Of a stretch of DNA of 23,917 bases, positions 1-6,661 are shown in pieces. Origin of the DNA: CAYSRC01 sp964433495. Its GTDB lineage: Bacteria; Bacillota; Clostridia; Oscillospirales; Ruminococcaceae. Numbering within the stretch: the stretch's first letter is position 1; every line of letters begins with the position of its first letter. Location of the stretch: contig CAYSRC010000039.1 of NCBI GenBank assembly GCA_964433495.1, forward strand, positions 1 to 23,917, read 5' to 3'. The position numbers were made by a program, and so were the translations under genes. The notes under the pieces were generated by a model, which saw nothing but the letters and a program-made list of their open reading frames with translations, made no database searches and was not told where the DNA came from.

Positions 1-72
1 GCTGGTGGACGGACTTGAACCCCCGACCTGCTGATTACAAATCAGCTGCTCTACCGACTGAGCTACACCAGC
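1..72 (-). tRNA. tRNA-Thr (anticodon UGU), 3' end cut by the window edge
   Basis: Read on the minus strand, positions 72 to 1 fold as a tRNA cloverleaf. The 7-bp acceptor stem is GCTGGTG/CACCAGC and the 5-bp anticodon stem is GCTGA/TCAGC. The anticodon loop TTTGTAA gives anticodon TGT, which reads threonine ACA codons. The T loop carries the usual TTCAAGT, and one pair in the T stem (G51-G63) is mismatched. The discriminator base and any encoded CCA would lie just before position 1, so the gene is essentially complete but lacks its last base or bases here. A strong promoter lies directly upstream. Confidence 0.95.
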
Positions 73-89
73 AATTACGCTGCTTGTAA

Positions 90-118
90 ATTCTATCACA
101 ACCGAAATTTTTTGTCAA
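90..118 (-). promoter_or_regulatory. Promoter of tRNA-Thr
   Basis: On the minus strand a perfect -35 TTGACA (118–113) is separated by exactly 17 bp from a -10 TAGAAT (95–90). This places transcription initiation just ahead of the tRNA 5' end at 72. The -35 hexamer overlaps a plus-strand TTGTCA, so this promoter seems to share its upstream box with a divergent promoter. Confidence 0.85.
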
Positions 119-140
119 CAAAGTTTTGAAAACATATTTT
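112..140 (+). promoter_or_regulatory. Probable promoter of the DUF4349 gene, divergent from the tRNA promoter
   Basis: TTGTCA (112–117) and TATTTT (135–140) are separated by 17 bp on the plus strand. The -35 matches consensus at 5 of 6 positions and the -10 at 4 of 6. The predicted start near 147 leaves a leader of about 160 nt before the gene at 306. The -35 overlaps that of the tRNA promoter almost exactly because TTGTCAA is the complement of TTGACAA. Confidence 0.5.
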
Positions 141-305
141 GCACCGTGCCGAGACGCCGCGAAACCCTGTTTCCCCGCCCCGCGCCCTGCGGGAGGGGAC
201 ACTGTTTACAAATAGTTACAGCTCAAAAACCTTTGCAACAGGGCGACCGCCCGCAGGTCACCTATCGGGTGTAACGGCAAAACCAAAAACAGGAGGGTCA
301 AGAGA

Positions 306-1334
306 ATGAAACGAGCAATGTCCTCAAAAAGCGGCGGGGCGCAGGCAAAGAGGCGCGCGAATGCGGGAAAAAGCGTCTCGGCTGCGGCGCTTGCCTTGTG
401 TCTTGCGCTGCTCTTTTCGTCGTGCGGCGGCAGCATGGGCGGCGGCCGGGCGTCGGACAGCATGTCTTCGTCGCCCGAAAACAACGCGATGTCCGAAGAG
501 ATGTCGGACGCGGGCTTTGACTTTGACGACGCGGGCCTCGGGGAGACCTCCTACGACATCTCGGGCGGGGCGGGCGTGTTCCCCGCGGACGACAGCCAAA
601 AGATAATCTACACCGCCTATCTCGAGATCGAGACGACGAGCTTTGAGGAGAACAGGCAGAACATACTCGACAAGCTCGCGGCGTGCGGCGGGTACGTCCA
701 GTCGAGCAGCATGTCGGGCGGTCTTAACTCCGACGGGACGAGCAGGCGCAGGTACATGTCGCTGGTGCTCAGGGTGCCCGCCGGGCGCTACGCCGAGTTT
801 TTGCAGGCGGACGGCTTCGGCAACGTGGTGCACCGCAGCGAGGACACCGAGGAGGTGACCGAGGTTTACGCCGACATCGAGGCGCGGCTCGCCTCGCTCG
901 AGGCGCAGAAAAGCCGCCTGCTCGAGCTGATGGACGAGGCGGGCTCGCTCGAGGATCTGCTCGCCGTCGAGCAGCGGCTCAGCGAGGTGGTGTACGAGAT
1001 CGAGAGCTATTCGTCCCAAAAGAAGCTGTACGACAACAGGCTGAGCTACTGCACCGTCGAAATCAGCCTCAATGAGGTGGTGCGCGAGACGGCGAGAACC
1101 GACACGTTCGGCGGCAGGGTGTCGGCGGCGTTCGCGGGCTCGTGGCGGTCGTTTGTCGGCTTTTTGCAGGATGCGGCGGTGTTTTTGATCTACGCCGCCC
1201 CCGCGATTGTTGTTTTGGGCGTTTTGGCTGTCGTCGCCGCGGTGCTGCTCAAAAAGCGGCGGGCAAAACGGGCGGCGAAGGCGGCGGCGCAGTCACGTCT
1301 TCCCGGAGGCCCCGCGGAGGGCGGGCAGCTTTAG
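306..1334 (+). CDS. DUF4349 domain lipoprotein with C-terminal membrane anchor
   Basis: This 342-aa protein is predicted to be exported and lipid-anchored. A basic N-region is followed by a hydrophobic stretch and a lipobox ending LFSSC, with the acylated Cys at residue 40. After an acidic, Ser/Met-rich linker comes a DUF4349 domain, from roughly residue 98 to 260. It is marked by YTAYLEIET, the LVLRVPAGRYAEFL block, an EEVTEVYADIEARLASLEAQ helix and the VEISLNEV strand, with a coiled-coil-like middle. A transmembrane helix at about 290–313 precedes a basic cytoplasmic tail. The start is fixed by AGGAGGG at 291–297, eight bases upstream. The function of DUF4349 is not established. Its layout, with a lipid anchor, an extracytoplasmic domain and a TM helix, suggests an envelope structural or sensing role, which is inference. 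Confidence 0.88.
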   Translation: MKRAMSSKSGGAQAKRRANAGKSVSAAALALCLALLFSSCGGSMGGGRASDSMSSSPENNAMSEEMSDAGFDFDDAGLGETSYDISGGAGVFPADDSQKIIYTAYLEIETTSFEENRQNILDKLAACGGYVQSSSMSGGLNSDGTSRRRYMSLVLRVPAGRYAEFLQADGFGNVVHRSEDTEEVTEVYADIEARLASLEAQKSRLLELMDEAGSLEDLLAVEQRLSEVVYEIESYSSQKKLYDNRLSYCTVEISLNEVVRETARTDTFGGRVSAAFAGSWRSFVGFLQDAAVFLIYAAPAIVVLGVLAVVAAVLLKKRRAKRAAKAAAQSRLPGGPAEGGQL

Positions 1335-1459
1335 ACGCTTCTGTCCGCGCTCCGCATTAAATCGGGCGCCGCCCCCCGACCGACCGAACCGGGGGAATTC
1401 GGGGCTTTTGATGTGCGCCGCAGCGATTCGCACCGGCATATTGAACTGCGGGGAGATTT

Positions 1460-1493
1460 GGGGTAAAATACCGCGTAGGCGGTGTTTTGCCCC
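1460..1493. repeat. 15-bp perfect hairpin
   Basis: The arms at 1460–1474 and 1479–1493 pair over all 15 positions, two of them G·U in RNA, around a GTAG loop. It is followed by GTTTTGCC rather than a clean U-tract, so it may be a weak terminator for the lipoprotein gene or a leader structure of the zinc-ribbon gene at 1570. Confidence 0.7.
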
Positions 1494-1499
1494 GTTTTG

Positions 1500-1520
1500 C
1501 CCGAAGAGGACGTCTTCGGG
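1500..1520. other. Second hairpin ahead of the zinc-ribbon gene
   Basis: CCCGAAGA (1500–1507) pairs with TCTTCGGG (1513–1520) around a 5-nt loop, seven bases after the 15-bp hairpin. No U-tract follows. The rest of the 1335–1569 spacer shows no gene and no convincing promoter. Confidence 0.55.
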
Positions 1521-1569
1521 CGCGGGGAAATGCCGAAGTGCAAAAAAACGGATTGAGGGGGAGAGCGCA

Positions 1570-1824
1570 ATGATCATCCTGTACGGCACAAAGGTGAGGG
1601 AGCGCATCGAGTGCATCGTGGGCGACGCCGTGACGTGCGGCAGATGCGGCAGGCTCGTGCTGATCAACATCGTCAGTGCAAGGGTGTGGTTCACGCTGTT
1701 TTTTCTGCCGATATTTCCCGTCGGCAAAAAGAGATACTATGAGGTGTGCCCCAACTGCGGGATACGGTATGAGATAGCGCCCGAGCAGGCGCAGGCGGCC
1801 GTTCGCCGCTACGGCGCGCGGTAG
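1570..1824 (+). CDS. Small zinc-ribbon protein
   Basis: This is an 84-aa protein with two zinc knuckles, CGRC (Cys23/Cys26) and CPNC (Cys60/Cys63), forming a zinc ribbon of the short bacterial type. Between them lies an unusually hydrophobic, aromatic segment (VWFTLFFLPIFPVGKK, about residues 39–54) that recurs in this family and could rest on a membrane or a protein partner. The C-terminus is a short helix ending in basic residues. The ATG at 1570 is preceded by GAGGGGGAG at about 1554–1562. The same frame is open upstream, but a longer form would read through two hairpins and has no ribosome binding site. The function is unknown; it could bind nucleic acid or act as a membrane-associated adaptor. 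Confidence 0.8.
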   Translation: MIILYGTKVRERIECIVGDAVTCGRCGRLVLINIVSARVWFTLFFLPIFPVGKKRYYEVCPNCGIRYEIAPEQAQAAVRRYGAR

Positions 1825-1984
1825 CAAAGGGCTTTTGCGCGGTGCGCGTTGTGTGCCGCGCGGTTTGATTGCATACCCGTGTCCGCCGCCCCGCAAAGGG
1901 CCGCAAGGTGCGCCTGCCTGCGGGGGGCGTCCTGTGCGCCGCGGCGTCGGGCGCGCGCTTTTATCCTTGCTCGGGGGGTCGGCT

Positions 1985-2869
1985 GTGGGATACATCTTTT
2001 CGGTTGAACGGGAGTGCGACGGGGCGAGCCTCGGCAGCTTTTTGCGGCGGCGCTGCCTCGCGTCCGCGTCGCTTGTGCGCTCGCTCAAACGGGTCGAGGG
2101 CGGCATAACGATAGGGGGCGAGCCGCGCGCGGTGAACGCGCTTGTGCACGCGGGCGACCGGGTCGGCATAAACCCGCCGCCCGACCGCGGCTTTTTGCCG
2201 CCCTGCGGGACGGACGTACCCGTCGTGTACGAGAGCGGCGGCGTGATCGTGTACGACAAGCCCGCGGGGATGGCGACCCACCCCACCCTCAACTATCCCG
2301 ACGGCACCCTCGCCAACGTCTACAGCGCGCTGTGCGCGGCAAGGGGGCTCGAGGGCGCGGGGTTCCGCCCGGTCGGCAGGCTCGACAAAAACACCTCGGG
2401 CCTTGTCGTCGCGGCAAAGGACAGGTACGCGGCGCCCATCGTGGGCGCGTCCCACCGAAAGAGCTATCTCGCCCTCGTCGAGGGGGATGTCGCGCGCGGC
2501 GGCTCGGTTGAGCTCCCGATCGGCAGGGCCGAGGGGTCGATCATCTCACGCTGTGTCCGCGCGGACGGCGACTTTGCCGCGACCGACTACGAGGTGTTGC
2601 GGCGGTTTAAAAGATACACGCTGCTGCGGGTGGTGACCCGCACGGGCAGGACGCACCAGATAAGGGTGCACATGGCGGCTGTAGGGCACCCGCTCGCGGG
2701 CGACGACATGTACGGCGGGGGGCGCGGCCTCATCGCCCGCCACGCGCTGCACTGTGAGCGCACGCTGTTTTTTGACCCGTTCGCCCGCAGGGCGGTGTGT
2801 CTGCAAAGCCCGCTGCCCGATGACATGCGGGCGGCGCTGAGGGCGCTCGCGCCCTTTGAGATGACATAA
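1985..2869 (+). CDS. RluA/RluD-family rRNA pseudouridine synthase
   Basis: The product isomerises uridine to pseudouridine, most likely in 23S rRNA. An N-terminal S4-like RNA-binding region (about residues 7–62) is followed by the RluA catalytic domain. That domain has DKPAGMATHP, the signature GRLDKNTSG with catalytic Asp134, and the late block RTHQIRVHMAAVGHPLAGDDMYG. The frame is open from 1835, but those extra 50 codons are Arg/Pro-rich and unlike the family. GTG at 1985, six bases after GGGGGG (1973–1978), gives 294 aa, the usual family length, with an N-terminus aligning as FSVERECDG. Which position it modifies cannot be read from the sequence. A terminator follows directly. Confidence 0.9.
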   Translation: MGYIFSVERECDGASLGSFLRRRCLASASLVRSLKRVEGGITIGGEPRAVNALVHAGDRVGINPPPDRGFLPPCGTDVPVVYESGGVIVYDKPAGMATHPTLNYPDGTLANVYSALCAARGLEGAGFRPVGRLDKNTSGLVVAAKDRYAAPIVGASHRKSYLALVEGDVARGGSVELPIGRAEGSIISRCVRADGDFAATDYEVLRRFKRYTLLRVVTRTGRTHQIRVHMAAVGHPLAGDDMYGGGRGLIARHALHCERTLFFDPFARRAVCLQSPLPDDMRAALRALAPFEMT

Positions 2870-2877
2870 AAAGCGTG

Positions 2878-2924
2878 AAAAAGGCGTCCGCGCCGCCCGC
2901 AACGGGTGCGAGGTCGCCTTTTTT
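2878..2924 (+). terminator. Intrinsic terminator after the pseudouridine synthase gene
   Basis: The outer stem AAAAAGGCG (2878–2886) pairs with CGCCTTTTTT (2915–2924) and encloses a GC-rich inner hairpin CCCG-CAA-CGGG. The right arm doubles as the U-tract. It begins nine bases after the stop codon. Confidence 0.88.
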
Positions 2925-2961
2925 CCGTTCCCGCGGAGGGGCCCGTCCGACGCCCGCAAAC

Positions 2962-2990
2962 TTGAAATATCGGCGCATATAATATATAAT
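2962..2990 (+). promoter_or_regulatory. Promoter of the M23 peptidase gene
   Basis: TTGAAA (2962–2967) and TATAAT (2985–2990) have exact 17-bp spacing within an AT-rich island in otherwise GC-rich DNA. A second TATAAT lies at 2978–2983 but is too close to the -35 box. It sits between the preceding terminator and the gene at 3041. Confidence 0.88.
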
Positions 2991-2991
2991 A

Positions 2992-3028
2992 CTTAGGTAT
3001 ATGCGGTGAAGTCCGCATTGTACCTAAG
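2992..3028 (+). promoter_or_regulatory. Inverted repeat in the leader of the M23 gene, touching the ribosome binding site
   Basis: CTTAGGTA (2992–2999) pairs with TACCTAAG (3021–3028), and the inner arms ATGCGG (3001–3006) and CCGCAT (3013–3018) extend the stem around a 6-nt loop. The 3' arm overlaps the Shine–Dalgarno AAGGAG (3026–3031). The expected transcription start (about 2996–2998) falls inside the left arm. The repeat could therefore be a 5'-terminal mRNA hairpin or an operator just downstream of the -10 box. Confidence 0.65.
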
Positions 3029-3040
3029 GAGACGGGATTT

Positions 3041-4837
3041 ATGAAGATACGGAAAAAGTCCGAGAGGGTTCGCTCTGTCGGCGGTTTCGGTAAATTGGGG
3101 TCCCACAGAAAGGCCGACTTCAGCGCGCGAAGCGTGATGATATATATTTCCCACAGCATTGCCCGGTGGCTGTACGTCTTCGGCGCGTGTGTGGAAATTG
3201 TTGTTAAGAGATTTTTCAAGCGTTTCGGAAAGGGCGCCGCAAGGGTGCTGCGCGCCGTGTTCGGCGCGCTGGCCGGCGCCGCGAGGTTTGTTTTCCGGCA
3301 CATAAAATCGGTCGCGGTCGATCTGTTTGCCCCGGCGGCGAAGGGGTTTAAAAGCCTCGGCAGTCTGCTCTCGGTCTTAAAGGAGACGAGGGGGAAGAGC
3401 CTCGGCTTTAAGCTTCGGCGCATAAAGCTGTTTTTCAGCTACGGCTGGCGGTGGAACAGGCACCTTGTTCACCGCATGCTCAACTATCTGCTGCCGGCGC
3501 TGTCGCTTGTGCTGTGCGTCTTTGTCGTGGGCACGGTGACAAGGCTCAACTACGCGCTCGAGGTCAACTACAACGGGCAGACCATCGGCTATGTCGCGGA
3601 CGAGAGCGTCTACAGCTCGGCGCGCAAGATCGTCGAGAGCCGCATGATAACCGACGCGGGCTCGACGTGGACGGCGAACGCGCGGCTCAACATCACGGTC
3701 GTTGACAGAAGCCGCATGACGTCGCAGGACGTCATCGCCGAGCAGATGCTGTCGGTCTCGGGCGCCGAGATCGCCGAGGCGACGGGCCTGTACGTCGGCG
3801 GGAGCTTTTACGGCGCGACCGCCGCGGGCGACCTGCTCGAAAACGAGATCGAGGCGGCCATCTCCCCCTACAGGCTGCAGGCGAGCGAGCTCGGCGGCGA
3901 CATCGAGGTCAAGTACAAGCGGGATGTCGAGCTCGTGCGGGGCATCTTCCCCGCGAGCAGCATCCTGCCGTACGACGATCTCAAGCAACTCGTCTATTCC
4001 GACGAGCCGACGGATATATATTATGAGGCGTCCTCGGGCGAGCTGCTGAGCGATATCGCCCTTAAAAACGGCATATCGGTCGACGACCTGATGGCGATGA
4101 ACCCCGGCGTCGGCACGGTGGTCACGGGCGATGTGCGCCTGCTCGTCGCCGAGGGCGAGCCGCTGTTCAACATCAGGACCGTCCGCAGGATCGAGCGTAC
4201 CGAGGAGATCCCCTTCGAGACGATCGTCACGCGCGACGACAGATATCCCAACACCTTTGTGTTCCCGATAACGACGGGGCAGAGCGGCGAGAGGACCATC
4301 GTGACCGAGATCGAGTACGAGAACGGCGAGGAGATCTCGCGCCGCGTGGTGTCCGACGAGGTCACGCTGCCCGCAGTGAACAGCGAGATCATCGTGGGCG
4401 GCCGCCTGACGGGCGGCGGCTCGGGCACGGGCGACGGCGTCCTCGGCTGGCCCACGGGCCCCGGCTGGGGCATCAGCCGCGGCTATTCTTACAACGAATC
4501 GGGCTATCTGCACGGCGGCGTCGACATATGGGGCAGCCGCGGCACGCCGATATACGCCGCCGACGACGGCGTCGTCATCACCTCGGGGTGGACCGACACC
4601 GGCTACGGCTACTACGTGATAATCGACCACGGCAACGGCATGATGACGCTGTACGGCCACAACAGCACCAACCTCGTCAGCGTCGGTGACTATGTCGGGC
4701 AGGGCGACATGATCGCCCTCATGGGCTCGACGGGCAACTCGACGGGCGACCATCTGCACTTTGAGGTGCGGCTGCGAAATGCCGACGGCTCGGTGAGCCG
4801 TGTCGACCCCAACCTCTACCTGCACTACTACAGCTGA
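3041..4837 (+). CDS. Membrane-anchored G5/M23 cell-wall metallopeptidase
   Basis: This 598-aa protein is a predicted peptidoglycan endopeptidase. A long basic cytoplasmic N-terminus (about 1–145) is followed by one transmembrane helix (about 149–168), placing the rest outside the cell. After a helical region comes a LysM-like segment (SGELLSDIALKNGISVDDLMAMN). A G5 domain then runs from RIERTEEIPFETI to the VNSEIIVGG strand, and a Gly-rich linker leads to a C-terminal M23 (LytM/gp13-like) domain. Zinc ligands are visible: His491 and Asp495 in HGGVD, and His573 in HLHFE, with His571 also in the active site. The ATG follows AAGGAG by nine bases. It has its own promoter and precedes murA, which fits cell-wall growth. 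The roughly 145-residue basic N-terminus is long for this architecture and could serve as a localisation or interaction segment. Confidence 0.9.
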   Translation: MKIRKKSERVRSVGGFGKLGSHRKADFSARSVMIYISHSIARWLYVFGACVEIVVKRFFKRFGKGAARVLRAVFGALAGAARFVFRHIKSVAVDLFAPAAKGFKSLGSLLSVLKETRGKSLGFKLRRIKLFFSYGWRWNRHLVHRMLNYLLPALSLVLCVFVVGTVTRLNYALEVNYNGQTIGYVADESVYSSARKIVESRMITDAGSTWTANARLNITVVDRSRMTSQDVIAEQMLSVSGAEIAEATGLYVGGSFYGATAAGDLLENEIEAAISPYRLQASELGGDIEVKYKRDVELVRGIFPASSILPYDDLKQLVYSDEPTDIYYEASSGELLSDIALKNGISVDDLMAMNPGVGTVVTGDVRLLVAEGEPLFNIRTVRRIERTEEIPFETIVTRDDRYPNTFVFPITTGQSGERTIVTEIEYENGEEISRRVVSDEVTLPAVNSEIIVGGRLTGGGSGTGDGVLGWPTGPGWGISRGYSYNESGYLHGGVDIWGSRGTPIYAADDGVVITSGWTDTGYGYYVIIDHGNGMMTLYGHNSTNLVSVGDYVGQGDMIALMGSTGNSTGDHLHFEVRLRNADGSVSRVDPNLYLHYYS

Positions 4838-4845
4838 TTTTGCCG

Positions 4846-4869
4846 CGTCGCCCCCGGGAGGGGGCGGCG
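4846..4869. other. GC-rich hairpin between the M23 gene and murA
   Basis: A 10-bp stem (4846–4855 with 4860–4869) closes on a GGGA loop nine bases after the M23 stop codon. There is no U-tract, so it is more likely an mRNA processing or stability element, or a weak terminator, than an efficient one. I see no promoter for murA between it and 4976. Confidence 0.4.
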
Positions 4870-4975
4870 GATGTTGTCGCCGAAGGGCACTGCCCCGCGA
4901 CGGGCCGGGCCCTCGAGCTTGCGGCGAATACCTTGTATCAGGCGCTTGAGCGCGCTTACCAAAGGGGAAGACGGT

Positions 4976-6235
4976 TTGGAAAAGTATGTTATAAACGGCG
5001 GAAGACGTCTTGAGGGCGAGGTCGGCATAAGCGGCGCAAAAAACGCTGCGGTGGCGATACTGCCCGCGTCTCTTGTGTCGGACGGGGTGTGCGTGATCGA
5101 AAACGTGCCCTGCATAAAGGACGTCGACATCCTGTCCGACATCATGCGCGCCGTCGGCGCGGGGGTGAGGCGTCTTGACGAGCACACCGTCGAGGTCGAC
5201 CCCTCGGGCCTGTGTTCGTGGGAGATCCCGACCGGGCTGTCGCGCAGCCTGCGGGCGTCCTATTATTTTTTGGGTGCGCTGCTCACGCGGTTCGGCGCGG
5301 CAAAGGTGTCGCTGCCGGGCGGGTGCAACCTCGGCGCGCGGCCGATCGACCTGCACCTCAAGGCGTTTAAGGCGCTCGGCTGCCGCGCGCGTGTCGAGTA
5401 CGGCGTCGTCGCGGTCAAGGCGGACAGCTTTTTGTCGGGCGACGAGATCTATTTTGAAAAGGTCTCGGTCGGCGCGACGATCAACGCGATGCTCGCGGCG
5501 GTGAAGGCGAAGGGCCTGACGGTCATCGAGAGCGCCGCGAAGGAGCCGCACATCGTCGACGTCGCAAACTTTTTGAACCTCATGGGGGCCGATATACGCG
5601 GCGCGGGCACCGACACCATCAAGGTACGCGGCGTCGAGCGGCTGCGCGGGATACGGTATTCCATCATCCCCGACCAGATCGAGGCGGGCACATACATGGC
5701 GTCGGCGGTCGCGACGGGCGGCGACGTCACGGTCAAAAATGTGACGCCCAAGCACCTCGATTCGATCACCTCGCGGCTTTCGCGCATAGGCGCCGAGATC
5801 ATTGAGAACGAGGACTCGGTGCGGGTGCGGTGCGGGGGGCGTCTTCGCCCGACCAACGTCGTCACCCAGCCCCACCCGGGCTTTCCGACCGACATGCAGC
5901 CGCAGATGGCGGTGCTGCTCTCGCTCGCGGGGGGGACGTCTCTCATCACCGAGAGCATTTGGGACAACCGCTTTCGGTATGTCGACGAGCTTCGGCGCAT
6001 GGGCGCGAACATCGAGGTCGACAACCGGGTCGCCGTCGTGGAGGGGATAAGTGTGTTTCACGGCGCGCGGGTGCGCGCGACCGACCTGCGCGCGGGCGCG
6101 GCGATGATTTTGGCGGGCCTTGCGGCCGAGGGGACGACCGAGATAGAGGACATCTATCACATCGAGAGGGGCTATGAGCATGTGGTTGAGAAATTCCGCG
6201 CGATCGGGGCGGACATCTCCCGCATCGCAGACTGA
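4976..6235 (+). CDS. murA: UDP-N-acetylglucosamine 1-carboxyvinyltransferase
   Basis: MurA transfers enolpyruvate from PEP to UDP-GlcNAc, the first committed step of peptidoglycan synthesis, in the cytoplasm. The 419-aa product has the N-terminal GISGAKNAA motif (Lys22/Asn23 active-site pair) and the catalytic loop PGGCNLGARPIDLHL with Cys117, the residue alkylated by fosfomycin. It also has the late HPGFPTDMQPQ block, RAGAAMILAGLAAEGTTEI and HIERGYE. The frame is open upstream from 4871, but those residues are unlike MurA. TTG at 4976 follows AAGGGGAAG (4962–4970) and gives the standard N-terminus EKYVINGG. Firmicutes often carry two murA paralogues, and which one this is cannot be told here. 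It probably shares the M23 transcript. Confidence 0.96.
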   Translation: MEKYVINGGRRLEGEVGISGAKNAAVAILPASLVSDGVCVIENVPCIKDVDILSDIMRAVGAGVRRLDEHTVEVDPSGLCSWEIPTGLSRSLRASYYFLGALLTRFGAAKVSLPGGCNLGARPIDLHLKAFKALGCRARVEYGVVAVKADSFLSGDEIYFEKVSVGATINAMLAAVKAKGLTVIESAAKEPHIVDVANFLNLMGADIRGAGTDTIKVRGVERLRGIRYSIIPDQIEAGTYMASAVATGGDVTVKNVTPKHLDSITSRLSRIGAEIIENEDSVRVRCGGRLRPTNVVTQPHPGFPTDMQPQMAVLLSLAGGTSLITESIWDNRFRYVDELRRMGANIEVDNRVAVVEGISVFHGARVRATDLRAGAAMILAGLAAEGTTEIEDIYHIERGYEHVVEKFRAIGADISRIAD

Positions 6236-6302
6236 TTTTGAGCTCTTGCCTGATGATGAAGCTTTTTGGGCTTTAAACGCCTCACGGGATTGCGAAAGGT
6301 GT

Positions 6303-6325
6303 GGGTAAGGGGAAACCCCTTGCCC
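6303..6325. repeat. 10-bp hairpin in the murA–walJ spacer
   Basis: GGGTAAGGGG (6303–6312) pairs with CCCCTTGCCC (6316–6325), one pair being G·U, around an AAA loop. The following TTATCCCTTAA is not a real U-tract. It is part of a 425-bp gene-free spacer (6236–6661) made up largely of repeat-like sequence. Confidence 0.55.
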
Positions 6326-6333
6326 TTATCCCT

Positions 6334-6358
6334 TAAGGCGCCCCTGTGTAAAGGGAGA
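6334..6358. repeat. Degenerate copy of the AAGGCTCCC hairpin repeat
   Basis: AAGGCGCCCCTGTG and the following AAAGGGAG align by eye with the hairpin at 15584–15609 (AAGGCTCCCATGTG, then AAGGGAG). Both sit close to a copy of the larger dispersed repeat. The pairing in this copy is degraded. Confidence 0.45.
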
Positions 6359-6375
6359 GTCGGCCGGTTGGGCTG

Positions 6376-6540
6376 CCGGGCTTAATAGGAACGATAGCCC
6401 TGCACTCCGCGCGGTAGATGCACGTCGTAATCGGAACGATATCCCGAAAGGCGCATAACATCGCACTGAATGTCAAATGTCCGTTCCGCTGCCATTTGAC
6501 CGCTCCGCGCGGCAGATGCGCGTCGTAATCGGTACGACGG
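6376..6540 (-). repeat. Dispersed repeat, copy A (with an internal duplication)
   Basis: Read on the minus strand this carries the core GGGCTATCGTTCC followed by TATTAAGCCCGG (6400–6376). Upstream of it lies a body (about 6514–6427) that aligns with copy C at 15891–15981, with about 70 or more of 87 positions identical by eye. A unit beginning CTCCGCGCGG occurs twice on the plus strand, at 6405–6439 and 6503–6537, differing at about three positions. No convincing coding capacity is present, and the short open frames here are not preceded by ribosome binding sites. Confidence 0.75.
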
Positions 6541-6661
6541 CCGACAGGGTTCACATGTACCCGGACGCTGTTTTACCTGTGTTCGGAAAGGGGTGCGGCG
6601 GCCTTGCACAAACCCTGCGCCCCTCATGCCGGAAATCGACAAAACTTTACGGATGGTATAA

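Noticed and set aside
3377..6181. A 934-codon open frame on the minus strand across the M23 gene and murA
   Set aside because: It is antisense to two well-supported genes, has His/Arg/Ala/Asp-rich low-complexity composition, no recognisable domain and no ribosome binding site. GC-rich third positions in the sense genes produce such shadows.
6405..6537. Possible CRISPR-like array
   Set aside because: Only two copies of the 35-bp unit are present, the intervening 63 bp belongs to a dispersed repeat, and no cas genes are in the window.
6382..6642. Minus-strand open frame over repeat copy A, matching a translated frame over copy C
   Set aside because: The shared peptide reflects the shared repeat DNA. 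Differences between copies include an indel and many non-synonymous changes, so coding conservation is not supported.
6628..6661. TCGACA and TATAAA just before walJ as a promoter
   Set aside because: The spacing is only 15 bp, and the -10 box would touch the ATG, so transcription would begin inside the gene.
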